From assembly GCA_021848865.1 (NCBI GenBank), contig JAJZTO010000003.1:1-23080 (forward strand): DNA of 23,080 nt, read 5' to 3'. This document shows positions 13,591-22,103 of the stretch, piece by piece. The stretch's first letter is position 1, and each line of letters starts with the position of its first letter. A program made the translations under genes and the position numbers. Source of the DNA: Myxococcales bacterium. GTDB lineage: Bacteria; Myxococcota; Myxococcia; Myxococcales; Anaeromyxobacteraceae. The notes beneath the pieces were generated by a model. That model was not told the origin of the DNA. It was given only the letters and a program-made list of their open reading frames with translations, and ran no database searches.

Positions 13591-15527
13591 CGGAACACCC
13601 GGTGCCGGTGGCACCAGCGGACCAGGACGTAGAGCGCCCAGACGCGCGACCAGTACAGGCCGGGCGCACCGTCCAGGAACGCCCGCCAGAGTCGAGCCAC
13701 GGCGGCGGGCTCGAGCCCGGCCGCGGCCACCGCCTGCGCATCGCGCAGCGTCCGATCCATCTCGGCGCGAAGCCCGGCGCGGATCCACCGGTCGAAGGGC
13801 AGGACGAATCCGCTCTTGGGCCGGTCGAAGAGCGCCGGGTCCAGGCCGCGCAGCCCGATCCGCCGGAGGATCCCCTTCTTGCCGACCGGCCGGTAGCGGG
13901 CCGCGTCCGGCAGCCGGTCGACCGCCTCGAAGAGGAGCTGGTCCACCAGCGGGACGCGCTGCTCGATGGAGGCGGCCATGCTGGCGGCGTCGTTGTCGCG
14001 CAGCAGCCGCTCGCCCAGGAAGAGCCGCTGCTCCATCACGCTGATGGCCGCGAGCGGCGCGCGCCGCCGGGTCTCGGCGGCCAGCCGCGCGCGCTGGAGC
14101 GGGGGCAGCCCGTCCACCAGGGCGCCCGCCACCTCCGAGCCGAGGAGCTCGCGCTGGAAGCCGGGGAGGAAGAGCGCGTAGGCCATCTGGTAGAGGCCGA
14201 GAAGGTCGTCGCCGCGCGCCATCATGTCCGGCAGCTTGGCCCAGCGCGTCTGGGGCGGAACGGCCCCGCCGGAGCGCCGCAGCCCGGCGGTGGCCAGCCG
14301 GGCCGCCGCAACCGGAAGACGGCGGGGGAGGCGGCGCAGGGGCCGGAGCCACCGGTGGAGCACCGGGAGGTCGCGGAAGGAGGAGTAGCCCCCGAAGAGC
14401 TCGTCACCGCCCGTGCCCACCAGCGCCACCGTGAAGCCCGCCTCGCGGATGGCCAGGGACATGTAATAGGCGTTCAAGCCGTCGAAGGTGGGCTGGTCCA
14501 GGCCGTCCACCGCCGCCTCGAGGCGGGAGACGAAGTGACCTTCGGTGAGCACCACCTCCCGGTGGTGGGTGCCGATGGCGGCCGCGATGCGGCGGGCCGC
14601 CGGCCCCTCGTTCAGCTCCTGCTCCTCGAAGGCCAGCGTGAAGGTGTGGACGGGCGCGCAGGCCGCGCGCTGCGCCAGGTTGGCGACCGCCGAGGAGTCC
14701 ACGCCGCCGGAGAGGAAGACCGCCAGCGGCACGTCGCTGGCGAGGTGGAGCCGCAGCCCTTCCTCCAGGACGCGCGCCAGCCCGGCCTCGTCTTCCGGCG
14801 GCTCCGGGGCCGCACCCGGGATGGTCCAGAAATCCCGCTCCTCCCGAGGCGCGCCGCGCCCGTCCACCTCCAGAAGGCGGCCCGGCTCCAGGAGCTCCAC
14901 GCCCTCGACCGCCGTCCCCGGCCCCACCACGAATCCGTTCCAGGCCACCGAGGCCACCGCCCGCGGATCGAGGCGCGGCGTGCCCAGCAGCCCGGAGGCG
15001 AGCAGGGCGCGCAGCTCCGAGGCGAAGGCCAGCGCCCAGTTGCCGCCGGGGTCGCGGCGCCGGGCGAGGTAGAGAGGCTTGATGCCCAGCGGGTCGCGGG
15101 CCAGCAGCAGGGTGCGCGACGCGGGATCCCATGCGGCGAAGGCGAACATCCCGCGCAGCCAGGGGAGCGCGTCGCGTCCGTGGAGGGCCAGGGAGCGCAG
15201 CATCACCGCGGTGTCGCCGGTGGAGCGAAGGTCCGCGGCCCGCGCGCCCAGCCTCTCCCGCAGCTCGTGGAAGTTGTATATCTCGCCGTTGAAGACGATG
15301 GCGTGGCCGCTCACCGGATCGACCATGGGCTGGGCGCCGGCCGGGGAGAGGTCGAGGATGGCCAGCCGCCGGTGGGCCAGGAGCGCGCCCCAGCCGCCGC
15401 CGTCCGGGGCCGACTCCCAGGTGCCGCTGCCGTCCGGCCCGCGGTGGACCATGGCCGCGCTCATCCGTCGAAGCGCCTCGCGGTTGGCCTCGTCGACCTT
15501 CCCGATGATCCCCGCGATGCCGCACAT
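13587..15527 (-). CDS. Asparagine synthase (glutamine-hydrolysing) family amidotransferase
   Basis: A 646-residue AsnB-like enzyme. The N-terminal class II glutaminase domain begins MCGIAGIIG, giving the nucleophile Cys2 after Met removal, and contains HRGPDGSGTW, HRRLAILDLSPAG, FNGEIYNF and RDPLGIKPLY. The C-terminal ATP-pyrophosphatase domain carries the PP-loop SGGVDSS at residues 273-279 and GTGGDELFGGY. Ammonia from glutamine is used to amidate an AMP-activated carboxylate. The free-standing enzyme makes asparagine, but relatives in polysaccharide clusters are thought to amidate uronic acids or other acidic groups. Being the first gene of an operon with GH9 inside a polymer locus, the second role is favoured here, without direct proof. 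ATG 15527 is fixed by Cys2; an AGGA-containing tract lies about 12 nt upstream. Confidence 0.93.
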   Translation of the reverse strand: MCGIAGIIGKVDEANREALRRMSAAMVHRGPDGSGTWESAPDGGGWGALLAHRRLAILDLSPAGAQPMVDPVSGHAIVFNGEIYNFHELRERLGARAADLRSTGDTAVMLRSLALHGRDALPWLRGMFAFAAWDPASRTLLLARDPLGIKPLYLARRRDPGGNWALAFASELRALLASGLLGTPRLDPRAVASVAWNGFVVGPGTAVEGVELLEPGRLLEVDGRGAPREERDFWTIPGAAPEPPEDEAGLARVLEEGLRLHLASDVPLAVFLSGGVDSSAVANLAQRAACAPVHTFTLAFEEQELNEGPAARRIAAAIGTHHREVVLTEGHFVSRLEAAVDGLDQPTFDGLNAYYMSLAIREAGFTVALVGTGGDELFGGYSSFRDLPVLHRWLRPLRRLPRRLPVAAARLATAGLRRSGGAVPPQTRWAKLPDMMARGDDLLGLYQMAYALFLPGFQRELLGSEVAGALVDGLPPLQRARLAAETRRRAPLAAISVMEQRLFLGERLLRDNDAASMAASIEQRVPLVDQLLFEAVDRLPDAARYRPVGKKGILRRIGLRGLDPALFDRPKSGFVLPFDRWIRAGLRAEMDRTLRDAQAVAAAGLEPAAVARLWRAFLDGAPGLYWSRVWALYVLVRWCHRHRVFR

Positions 15528-15558
15528 GGCCGGTCCGCCGTCCTCCCGTCCACGCGGA

Positions 15559-15567
15559 AGGCTACCA
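15559..15567 (-). promoter_or_regulatory. Candidate extended -10 element upstream of the amidotransferase operon
   Basis: Minus strand TGGTAGCCT fits the extended -10 pattern TGnTAnnnT, about 31 nt before ATG 15527. The next three bases (TCC) extend a near-identical 12-nt match to TGCTAGCCTTCC at 22111-22122 before the chain-length gene. No -35 is evident. Confidence 0.35.
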
Positions 15568-15586
15568 GCAGTGTGCCGGCGTGGGG

Positions 15587-15598
15587 AGGCGGCCGCCT
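15587..15598. repeat. 12-bp palindrome in the divergent gap
   Basis: AGGCGGCCGCCT is a perfect 12-bp palindrome in the 213-nt divergent region 15528-15740, about 20 nt upstream of the candidate -10 of the leftward operon. It could be an operator, but such GC palindromes also arise by chance here. The rest of the gap shows no other clear element. Confidence 0.25.
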
Positions 15599-15740
15599 GT
15601 CGCTCGGTCCGGGGATGGCCCGCGAGCCCTCGGGCGCACAAGATGGCCGCGGGCGCGGGAGCCCTCCCCGGTGCGGTGCCCGATCCCGGACCGCCGTGGT
15701 GCCGTCGCCGGCCTGCGCGCCCCCGGCCGAGCGAGGTGGC

Positions 15741-16991
15741 ATGAGCCCCGAACGACTCCAGATCCTCTACGTCTCGCCCATGCCGACGAGCCCGCCGCGC
15801 TCGGGGGCGGAGGCCCGGATGCACGGCCTGCTCTCGAACCTCGCGCGCCGGCACGAGATCAGCGCAGTCACGCTGATCGACCCCCACGACGACGCCGCGC
15901 TCTGCGCGCGGGCGATGCGGGAGCACTGCCGCGAGGTGGTCCTGGTCCCCAACCCCCGCGGCGCGAGTGGCCTCTCCAAGCGCCTCCTCCAGGCGCGCTC
16001 GGCCCTTTCGCGTCACAGCTACGAGCGGCTGCGATGCACGATCCCGGCCCTGCAACGGGCGATCGACCGGATCGCCGGGCAGCGGCGCTTCGACGTCGTG
16101 AACCTGGAGTTCCCCTACCTCGCCCACTACCGGCTGCGGCGGGCACCCGCGGGTGAGCGATCTCCGGTGGTGGTCCTCGACGCGCACGACATCGCCCACG
16201 AGATCGTCCGGCAGGTGGCCGCCGGCGACGGCACCTGGGCGCGGCGGCTCTACGCCTCGGTGAACTGGCGCAAGCTCCGCGGGGACGAGTTCGCCGCCTT
16301 CGGCTCGACCGACGGCATCTACACCTGCAGCGCCGCCGACGAGCGGCGCGTCCGGGCGGCCCTTCCGACGGCCCGCGTCGCCGTCATCCCCAACGCCGCC
16401 GACGTGGAGCGCTTCCGCCCGCGCCCCGGCGACCCGCCCCCGGACGGCCGGACGGTGGTCTTCTTCGGGCTGCTCTCCACCTGGCCCAACACCGACGGGG
16501 TGCTCCACTTCCTGCGGAACATCTGGCCGCGCATCGCCGCCGCCCGGCCCGCCGCGCGCTGCAAGATCATCGGGGCAGGTCCTCCGGCCTCGGTCATGGC
16601 ACTGGCGGGGCCGCGGGTCGAGGTCACCGGCCTGGTCCCGGATCTGCGCCCGCACCTGGCCGCGGCCGCCGCGCTGGTGGTCCCGCTGCGCCTGGGAAGT
16701 GGGACACGGCTGAAGATCGTCGAAGGCATGGCCATGGCGAAGGCGATCGTCTCCACCACCCTGGGCGCCGAGGGGCTCGACGCCGTCCCGGGGCGGGACC
16801 TCCTGGTCGCCGACGCGCCCGCGGACTTTGCCGACGCGGTGGTCCGCCTCCTCGACGACCCCGGCCTGGCGGCGCGGCTCGGCGAGGCCGGGCGCCGCCT
16901 GGCGGAGGAGCGGTACTCCTGGAGCGCCGCGGCGGAGCGGCTGGAGGGCTTCTTCCGGGAGATCCTCGCCGCCGGGGCCGCGCGGCCGTGA
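15741..16991 (+). CDS. Family 4 (GT-B, group 1) glycosyltransferase
   Basis: A 416-residue retaining glycosyltransferase of the GT-B fold. The N-terminal acceptor domain opens with ILYVSPMPTSPPRSGAEARM (the usual glycine-rich start) and has the linker-side signature VIPNAADVERFRP near residues 214-226. The donor domain has FFGLLSTWPNTDGVLHFL and the EX7E-like region LKIVEGMAMAKAIVSTTLGAEGLD that binds the nucleotide sugar. Start ATG 15741 has GAGGTGG about 5 nt before it and precedes the first strand directly. It should add a sugar to the repeat unit at the cytoplasmic face. It leads a rightward group with the oxidoreductase and epimerase (91-nt gap before the next gene). Donor and acceptor cannot be inferred. 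Confidence 0.92.
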   Translation: MSPERLQILYVSPMPTSPPRSGAEARMHGLLSNLARRHEISAVTLIDPHDDAALCARAMREHCREVVLVPNPRGASGLSKRLLQARSALSRHSYERLRCTIPALQRAIDRIAGQRRFDVVNLEFPYLAHYRLRRAPAGERSPVVVLDAHDIAHEIVRQVAAGDGTWARRLYASVNWRKLRGDEFAAFGSTDGIYTCSAADERRVRAALPTARVAVIPNAADVERFRPRPGDPPPDGRTVVFFGLLSTWPNTDGVLHFLRNIWPRIAAARPAARCKIIGAGPPASVMALAGPRVEVTGLVPDLRPHLAAAAALVVPLRLGSGTRLKIVEGMAMAKAIVSTTLGAEGLDAVPGRDLLVADAPADFADAVVRLLDDPGLAARLGEAGRRLAEERYSWSAAAERLEGFFREILAAGAARP

Positions 16992-17082
16992 AGGCGCGCG
17001 CGGCTTGCGGCCGGCGGGGGGCCGTGCTCCTGTCGGCGGGGCGGCCGGGGGCGGGCGCGGGCCCCGGCAAGGGGGAGACGAC

Positions 17083-18123
17083 GTGAAGGCAGCTCTCATC
17101 GGCGCCGGGCAGATCGCCCGGCAGCACCTGGCCTGCCTGCGGACCTTGCCCGGCGTGGAGATCGCGGCGATCTGCGATCTCTCGCCGGCCCTGGCCGAGG
17201 CCACCGCCGAGCGCTTCGGTGCCCGCGCCTGGTTCACCGACCACCGATCCATGCTCGAGCGGGTCCGACCCGACGTGGTCCACGTCACCACGCCGCCCCC
17301 CTCCCATTTCCGGCTCGCCCTGGACGCGCTCGACGCCGGGGCCCATGTGGTGGTCGAGAAGCCGGCCACCGCCACGCTCGACGAACTGGAGACCCTGGCG
17401 CGGCGGGCCGCCGAGGCGGGCCGCGCGCTCGTGGAGGACCACAACTACGTCTTCAACCAGGCACCGCTGGAGATCCGGCGCCGCGTCGGCACCGGCGAGC
17501 TCGGGCCGGTGGTCCACGTCGAGGTGCTCATCTGCCTCGACATCTTCGGCCCCGGGGGGTTCGCCGATCCGAACAGCCCCCACCCAGCGCTCCGCCTGGC
17601 GGGCGGGGCCATCGCCGACTTCCTCCCCCACCTGGCGTCGCTGGCGCACCGGTTCGTCGGGCCCCACCGGAGCGCGCAGGCGGTCTGGGCCAAGCGCCGC
17701 CCCTCCCTCCTCCCGTACGACGAGTTCCGGGCCGTGATCGAGGCGGAGCGCGGGACGGCCTCCCTCGGCTTCAGCGCCTGCTCCCAGCCGGACGCCTTCT
17801 GGCTGCGGGTCTATGGCGAGCGGATGCAGGCCAGCGCCAACCTCTTCGAGACACGCCTCACCTTCGACGGCCCCCGGCCGGTCCCCAAGCCGCTGCGCCC
17901 GTTCTTCAGCGCCCTGGAGGAGGGACGCGCCATCCGCCGGGCCGCCCGCCGGACCCTGCTCCGCAAGTTCAAGGGACCGGGCGCCTACGAGGGGCTGTGG
18001 GAGCTGCTGGCCCGCACCTACCGCGCCCTGGCGACCGGCACCGAGGTCCCGGTGCCGCTCGAGGACCTGCTGGCGGTGAACCGCCTCGTCGACGCGCTCA
18101 AGCCGCGGGAGGTCCGGCCGTGA
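17083..18123 (+). CDS. Gfo/Idh/MocA family NAD(P)-dependent oxidoreductase
   Basis: A 346-residue protein. The N-terminal Rossmann fold starts at once with ALIGAGQIARQH (GAGQIA at residues 7-12), followed by the family EKP motif at 92-94 (HVVVEKPATATLDE). The C-terminal alpha/beta domain has GGAIADFLPHLASLAHRF, equivalent to the conserved segment carrying the Asp/His pair of sugar dehydrogenases in this family. Such enzymes oxidise or reduce sugar or sugar-nucleotide carbons, for example in making 3-keto or deoxyamino sugars. GTG 17083 is preceded by GGGGGAGA at a good distance; the frame is open further upstream, but that part is not conserved-looking. It overlaps the epimerase gene by GTGA, so the two probably act in one sugar pathway. 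Substrate unknown. Confidence 0.9.
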   Translation: MKAALIGAGQIARQHLACLRTLPGVEIAAICDLSPALAEATAERFGARAWFTDHRSMLERVRPDVVHVTTPPPSHFRLALDALDAGAHVVVEKPATATLDELETLARRAAEAGRALVEDHNYVFNQAPLEIRRRVGTGELGPVVHVEVLICLDIFGPGGFADPNSPHPALRLAGGAIADFLPHLASLAHRFVGPHRSAQAVWAKRRPSLLPYDEFRAVIEAERGTASLGFSACSQPDAFWLRVYGERMQASANLFETRLTFDGPRPVPKPLRPFFSALEEGRAIRRAARRTLLRKFKGPGAYEGLWELLARTYRALATGTEVPVPLEDLLAVNRLVDALKPREVRP

Positions 18124-19100
18124 AGGTCCTGGTCACGGGGGCGGGAGGCTTCCTGGGCCGCCACCTGGTCGCGGCCCTGCGGGCCCGCGGCGACCGGGTT
18201 CGCGCCCTGGTGCGGCCGGCGGCGCGCCTGGAGGAGCTGGGCTGGCCGGAGGAGGTGGAGGTGGTCCGTGCCGACCTGCGCGCGGCCGCGCCTCTGGAAT
18301 CCGCCTTCGACGGCGTGGAGGTCGTGATCCACCTGGCGGCCGCCGTCTCGGGGGGCGAAGACCTGCAGTTCGCTGCGGCGGTGGGGGGCACCGAGCGGCT
18401 GCTCGAGGCGATGGCGCGCACCCCCTGCAAGCGCGTCGTCCTGGCGAGCAGCTTTTCCGTGTACGACTTCGGCCGCACCCGGGGGACCCTGGACGAGGAT
18501 TCGCCGCTCCACGCCGTGCCGGAGCTGTACGCTCGCGACGGATACACCATCGCCAAGTGGTGGCAGGAGAAGGTGGCGCGGCGGCTCTGCGAACGGAACG
18601 GCCTCGCCCTCACGGTGCTCCGGCCGGGCTTCATCTGGGGGCGCGGCCACGCCTACCTGGCGGCCCTGGGCCAGCGCCTGGGCCGGCACCACCTGGTCAT
18701 CGGCCCCTGCACCCGCATGCCGCTCACGCACGTCGAGAACTGCGCCGACGCCTTCGCGCTCGCGGCCCGGGAGGCGCGAGCCGCCGGGGAGACCTTCAAC
18801 GTGATCGACGGGCCGGGCGAGCGCATCTGGAGGTACCTCGGGGAGTACCAGCGCGGCACCGGGGAGCGTGGGTGGCGCCTGCCGGTCCCGTACCGCATCG
18901 CGATCCTCGCCGTCCGGGTCGCCTACGCCACCGTCTTCCGCAGCGCCACCAAGGTGCCCAGCATCCTCGTCCCCAACCGCCTGGAGTCCCGGCTCAAGCC
19001 GCTGCGCTTCGAGAACCGGAAGCTGCGCGAGCGGCTGGGGTGGAGCCCGCCCCTCGACCACGCCGCCTGCCTGGCGCGGACCTACGGCCCCTGGCGTTGA
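18120..19100 (+). CDS. NAD-dependent epimerase/dehydratase (extended SDR)
   Basis: A 326-residue extended short-chain dehydrogenase/reductase. The NAD-binding motif GAGGFLG is at residues 7-13, VIHLAAAVSGG follows the fourth strand, the catalytic serine region is ASSFSVYDFG (about 109-118), and the Tyr/Lys pair lies in GYTIAKWW (Tyr142, Lys146). LRPGFIWGRG and MPLTHVENCADAF are typical of sugar-nucleotide epimerases/reductases of the UDP-glucose 4-epimerase-like group. Its C-terminal third has a long hydrophobic/basic part (PYRIAILAVRVAYATVFR), which may touch the membrane. GTG start overlapping the oxidoreductase stop (GTGA) implies translational coupling and a joint role in making a modified sugar donor. 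It ends 16 nt from the convergent acyltransferase gene. Exact reaction unknown. Confidence 0.88.
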   Translation: MKVLVTGAGGFLGRHLVAALRARGDRVRALVRPAARLEELGWPEEVEVVRADLRAAAPLESAFDGVEVVIHLAAAVSGGEDLQFAAAVGGTERLLEAMARTPCKRVVLASSFSVYDFGRTRGTLDEDSPLHAVPELYARDGYTIAKWWQEKVARRLCERNGLALTVLRPGFIWGRGHAYLAALGQRLGRHHLVIGPCTRMPLTHVENCADAFALAAREARAAGETFNVIDGPGERIWRYLGEYQRGTGERGWRLPVPYRIAILAVRVAYATVFRSATKVPSILVPNRLESRLKPLRFENRKLRERLGWSPPLDHAACLARTYGPWR

Positions 19101-19115
19101 GCGCGGCGGGCGCGC

Positions 19116-20363
19116 CTAGGTGCGCGACTCGAAGAGCCGCTTCAGCCCGAGGAAGCGCTTCTCGAAGAGCTCGTAGCTGGCATAGGCCACCGCGATCGAG
19201 ACTCCGGCACCTGCAACCGCCTGCAGCAGCACCGCGCCGAAGTGCGAGCCGAGCCAGCGGGCCAGCGGGAGCTCGGTCCGGTTGGAGGTCAGGTAGTAGG
19301 AGATGAAGTGGTGGTACACGTACAGGCCGTAGCTGTAGGTGCCGAGGAAGGCCATCGCCCGGCTGCGGAAGAGGCGCGAGACCGGCGCCCGCTCCGGCGC
19401 CACCAGCGCCCACACCAGCAGGCAGGCCAGCAGCACCAGGAACAGCGAGGCGCGGACTGGGAGCACGTACCGCAGCCCCTCCCGGGTCACCAGACGCGTC
19501 CAGACGAAGGTCGCCGCCAGCAGGGCGCCCGTGCCGCCCGCCACCCGAGGCAGGAGGCGGACGATGGCCACCGGCCCCCCCGGCTGCCGCGCCAGCACGG
19601 CCAGGAAGGCGCCCAGCGCCAGCCCGTCGAGCCGGAACGGGGTGAGGACGTAGGTGGTCCACCAGCTGAGCCCCGCCACCACGCCGGCGAAGCGGGCCAG
19701 CATGGCGCCGCCAGACGCCGCCAGGCTCACCGTCAGCAGCGTCCGGGGCCGCGTGGCGAGCGCCCAGACCACCAGGGGCCACACCGCGTAGAAGTGCTCC
19801 TCGACCGACAGGGACCAGAAATGATCGAGGTAGGACAGGGACCACTCACCGTGCCTGGCGATGAAGACGTTGACGCCGTACAGCCAGGCCCAGGCCTGGC
19901 GCGCCCGCAGGTAGTCCAGCGCGGGCCCGGCAAGGACGGAGAGGTGCGGCGCCACCAGGAAGAGCAGCGCCAGCACCGCGTAGTAGAGGGGAAAGATGCG
20001 CAGCACCCGCCGCATGTAGAAGTTCCGGAAGTAGTGCGGCTTGCTGCGCGCCTCGTAGAGGATGCCGGTGATGAGGAAGCCGGAGAGCACGAAGAACAGC
20101 TCGACGCCATAGGACCCGTAGCTCAGCGCCCCGGCGACGACCCGCTCGAAGCGGTTGGTGACGACCATGCCGCCGATGAAGTGGAGCAGCAGCACCATCA
20201 GGATGGCGAGGCCGCGGACCCCGTCGAGCACCGGGAGGTGACCGGTGAAGCGCGGCTCCGTGCCCGGCCCCGGCCTGGCGACGGGGTGCGACGGCGCCAT
20301 GGACGGCGCCGGCGCGTCCGGTCCGGGCACCGGCTTCACGGTGGCGTCTGGCTCGCCTGGCAT
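19116..20363 (-). CDS. Acyltransferase 3 family membrane O-acyl(acetyl)transferase
   Basis: A 415-residue polytopic inner-membrane protein, likely adding O-acetyl (or another acyl) groups to sugars. The family blocks are all present: LPVLDGVRGLAILMVLLLHF (about residues 43-62), GVELFFVLSGFLITGIL, MRRVLRIFPLYY and DHFWSLSVEEHFYAVWP, with about ten hydrophobic helices. An AYASYELFEKRFL end is usual. The first about 40 residues are Pro/Ala/Gly-rich and not conserved. No clear ribosome site precedes ATG 20363, and starts at GTG 20339 or ATG 20300 are possible. It is the second gene of a leftward pair after the polymerase-like gene (94-nt gap with a hairpin). The context supports decoration of the repeat unit or polymer. 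Confidence 0.92.
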   Translation of the reverse strand: MPGEPDATVKPVPGPDAPAPSMAPSHPVARPGPGTEPRFTGHLPVLDGVRGLAILMVLLLHFIGGMVVTNRFERVVAGALSYGSYGVELFFVLSGFLITGILYEARSKPHYFRNFYMRRVLRIFPLYYAVLALLFLVAPHLSVLAGPALDYLRARQAWAWLYGVNVFIARHGEWSLSYLDHFWSLSVEEHFYAVWPLVVWALATRPRTLLTVSLAASGGAMLARFAGVVAGLSWWTTYVLTPFRLDGLALGAFLAVLARQPGGPVAIVRLLPRVAGGTGALLAATFVWTRLVTREGLRYVLPVRASLFLVLLACLLVWALVAPERAPVSRLFRSRAMAFLGTYSYGLYVYHHFISYYLTSNRTELPLARWLGSHFGAVLLQAVAGAGVSIAVAYASYELFEKRFLGLKRLFESRT

Positions 20364-20414
20364 CCGCGCGCAGCGTATGCGCGCCCCTGGGGGATCGCAA
20401 CCAGGCTCTGAAGG

Positions 20415-20431
20415 GACGCGATCGTCGCGTC
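20415..20431 (-). terminator. Hairpin between polymerase and acyltransferase genes
   Basis: A perfect 7-bp stem GACGCGA / TCGCGTC with a 3-nt loop lies about 27 nt after the polymerase stop on the leftward strand. No T-run follows, so it may attenuate or stabilise rather than terminate. The 94-nt gap holds no other feature I can support. Confidence 0.3.
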
Positions 20432-20457
20432 ACCTCGACGCGGGACGGCGACGCCCC

Positions 20458-22077
20458 TCACCTCCCGGGATGCGCCGCCCCCACTCCGGCCCGGCGAGCG
20501 GGCCAGGCGCCCGTCGCCACCGCCAGCCTGGCGGCGACCGCAATCGCCAGGGCCATGAAGACCTTGTACTGGGGGAAGTGGCTGCCGAGGTCGCCCCAGG
20601 ACATCGCGTGGCAGGCCACCACCGCCGCCAGGCAGCCGAACGCCGCCACCTTGTCGTCGACGTGCGTGGCCCGCCGGAACGAGCGGAATGCCAGGAAGAC
20701 CACCAACCCGGACAGCGCCGAGACCGCGGTGAAGCCGAAGGGCCCGAGCAGAAGGAGCAGGCCGAGAAAGTTGTTGTGCGGCCACTCCCGGTACTCCTTG
20801 TAGCTGCCGCTGATGTCGTCGTTGGGCATGATCTCGGTGTACTGGCCGCCCAGGCCGGTGCCGGTCCAGGTCACCTGCCGAATCGACATGGCGATGTTCC
20901 AGTCCTCCACCTCGCGCCAGTAGGAGGAGCGGTTGACCGAGGAGTCCACGATCCCGCGCAGCGTCTGGACCGGCCCGAACGGTGCCCCACTGCGGTTCCA
21001 TCCCACCGCCACGTAGAGCGCGACGACCGGGGCGGCCACGACCAGGAACCGGGTCAGGCCCAGCTTCCATCCGCGCATCGGGCTCACCGCGTAGGCGACG
21101 ACCAGCGTGAGGATCACCATCACCCAGAAGATGCGCCGGTTGTTGGCCACCGCTCCGTCCAGGAGCAGCGCCGAGATCAGGGTCGCCTGGAGCAGGCGCC
21201 GCCTCGTGGGGTGGGCGACGGCGTCGCCCAGCACCAGGAAGAGCGCGACGGAGGCGAGCACGCTGTCGCCGTGGCTGGTGGCCCAGTCGTACATGCCGCC
21301 GGTTTCGACCACGGCGATGCGCTGGACGACGAGGGCGAGCGCGGCCTTGAAGGCGGCGGCGAAGACCACCACCCGCCCGAGGAGGCGGTGGTCGCGAGGG
21401 CCGCGGAATGCGGCCAGGAACAGCAGCGCCAGCGCGATGGGGTGCAGCAGGTTGCGCAGCTTCCAGGGCACTGCCGGGAGGCCGCGGGCCAGGCCGAATC
21501 CCTCGGCGAGGAGGACGCCGGCGACATAGAGAAGGACGAAGGTCCGCAGCGGCGCGGCCGCCGGCACCTGGCCGGCCTCGTCGATCGCCGCCCCGGCCAC
21601 CCGGCGGCGCAACCACACCACCAGCAGCAGCCCGAGGATCACCTCCATCCCGGTGACGGCCAGGCCGGGGACGCCGGCGATGGCGTCGAGCCGGTAGTGG
21701 ATGACGTCGCCGATCACGGCCAGCGGCGAGCGCCACTGGCCCACCGTCTCCACCCGGTCGTCCGGCACGAGCAACAGCAGCAGGAGCGCCGTCGCGGACC
21801 AGCGGAGGGGGACGCGCGAGGCGACCCAGGCCACGGTGACGGCCGCCACCGGGAGGACGGCCAGGGCGGGGCTGAGCGCGGAAGCCATCACCGCCGCGAT
21901 CGTCGCCCCCGCCACGGCCAGGAGCCCCACCAGGAAGAGGCGCGAAGGGGCGGGGCGCGTCAGGTGGGGCTGGGCGGGGGGCAGGCCGGGCACGGGCGTA
22001 CCCGCGAATGTAGCACCGGCAGCCGCGCCCCACCTCACGCCGCGGCGGCTCGGCGCCAGGAGGTCTCCCGCCTTCAT
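20458..22077 (-). CDS. Wzy/O-antigen ligase-like polysaccharide polymerase
   Basis: A 539-residue polytopic membrane protein with about 11-12 hydrophobic segments and a large non-membrane loop at about residues 365-440. That loop holds the pattern of Wzy_C/WaaL proteins: RSSYWREVEDWNIAM, TGTGLGGQYTEI and EWPHNNFLGLLLLLGPFG (the ...HN...GxxG signature). In Wzy-type systems such a protein polymerises undecaprenyl-diphosphate-linked repeat units on the periplasmic side; in WaaL it ligates polymer to lipid A core. With an export lipoprotein and Wzz-like gene nearby, polymerase is favoured over ligase. The ATG at 22077 has no Shine-Dalgarno, and the first about 45 residues are not hydrophobic. GTG 21993, just downstream of a promoter-like TGCTACATT, may be the true start. 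Divergent from the chain-length gene. Confidence 0.83.
   Translation of the reverse strand: MKAGDLLAPSRRGVRWGAAAGATFAGTPVPGLPPAQPHLTRPAPSRLFLVGLLAVAGATIAAVMASALSPALAVLPVAAVTVAWVASRVPLRWSATALLLLLLVPDDRVETVGQWRSPLAVIGDVIHYRLDAIAGVPGLAVTGMEVILGLLLVVWLRRRVAGAAIDEAGQVPAAAPLRTFVLLYVAGVLLAEGFGLARGLPAVPWKLRNLLHPIALALLFLAAFRGPRDHRLLGRVVVFAAAFKAALALVVQRIAVVETGGMYDWATSHGDSVLASVALFLVLGDAVAHPTRRRLLQATLISALLLDGAVANNRRIFWVMVILTLVVAYAVSPMRGWKLGLTRFLVVAAPVVALYVAVGWNRSGAPFGPVQTLRGIVDSSVNRSSYWREVEDWNIAMSIRQVTWTGTGLGGQYTEIMPNDDISGSYKEYREWPHNNFLGLLLLLGPFGFTAVSALSGLVVFLAFRSFRRATHVDDKVAAFGCLAAVVACHAMSWGDLGSHFPQYKVFMALAIAVAARLAVATGAWPARRAGVGAAHPGR
22007..22015 (-). promoter_or_regulatory. Candidate extended -10 element for the polymerase gene
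   Basis: Minus strand TGCTACATT fits TGnTAnnnT and sits 13 nt before the alternative GTG start at 21993. If used, the first 28 residues of the longer reading would not be translated. TACATT is also the -10-like hexamer before the phosphatase at 3464. Confidence 0.25.
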
Positions 22078-22103
22078 GCGACGTGCGGCGCCACGCCGCC
22101 ACC

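Noticed and set aside
13602..15740. Upstream extension of the GT4 frame over the amidotransferase gene
   Set aside because: The extension is antisense to conserved AsnB motifs; ATG 15741 with GAGGTGG gives a normal GT4 N-terminus.
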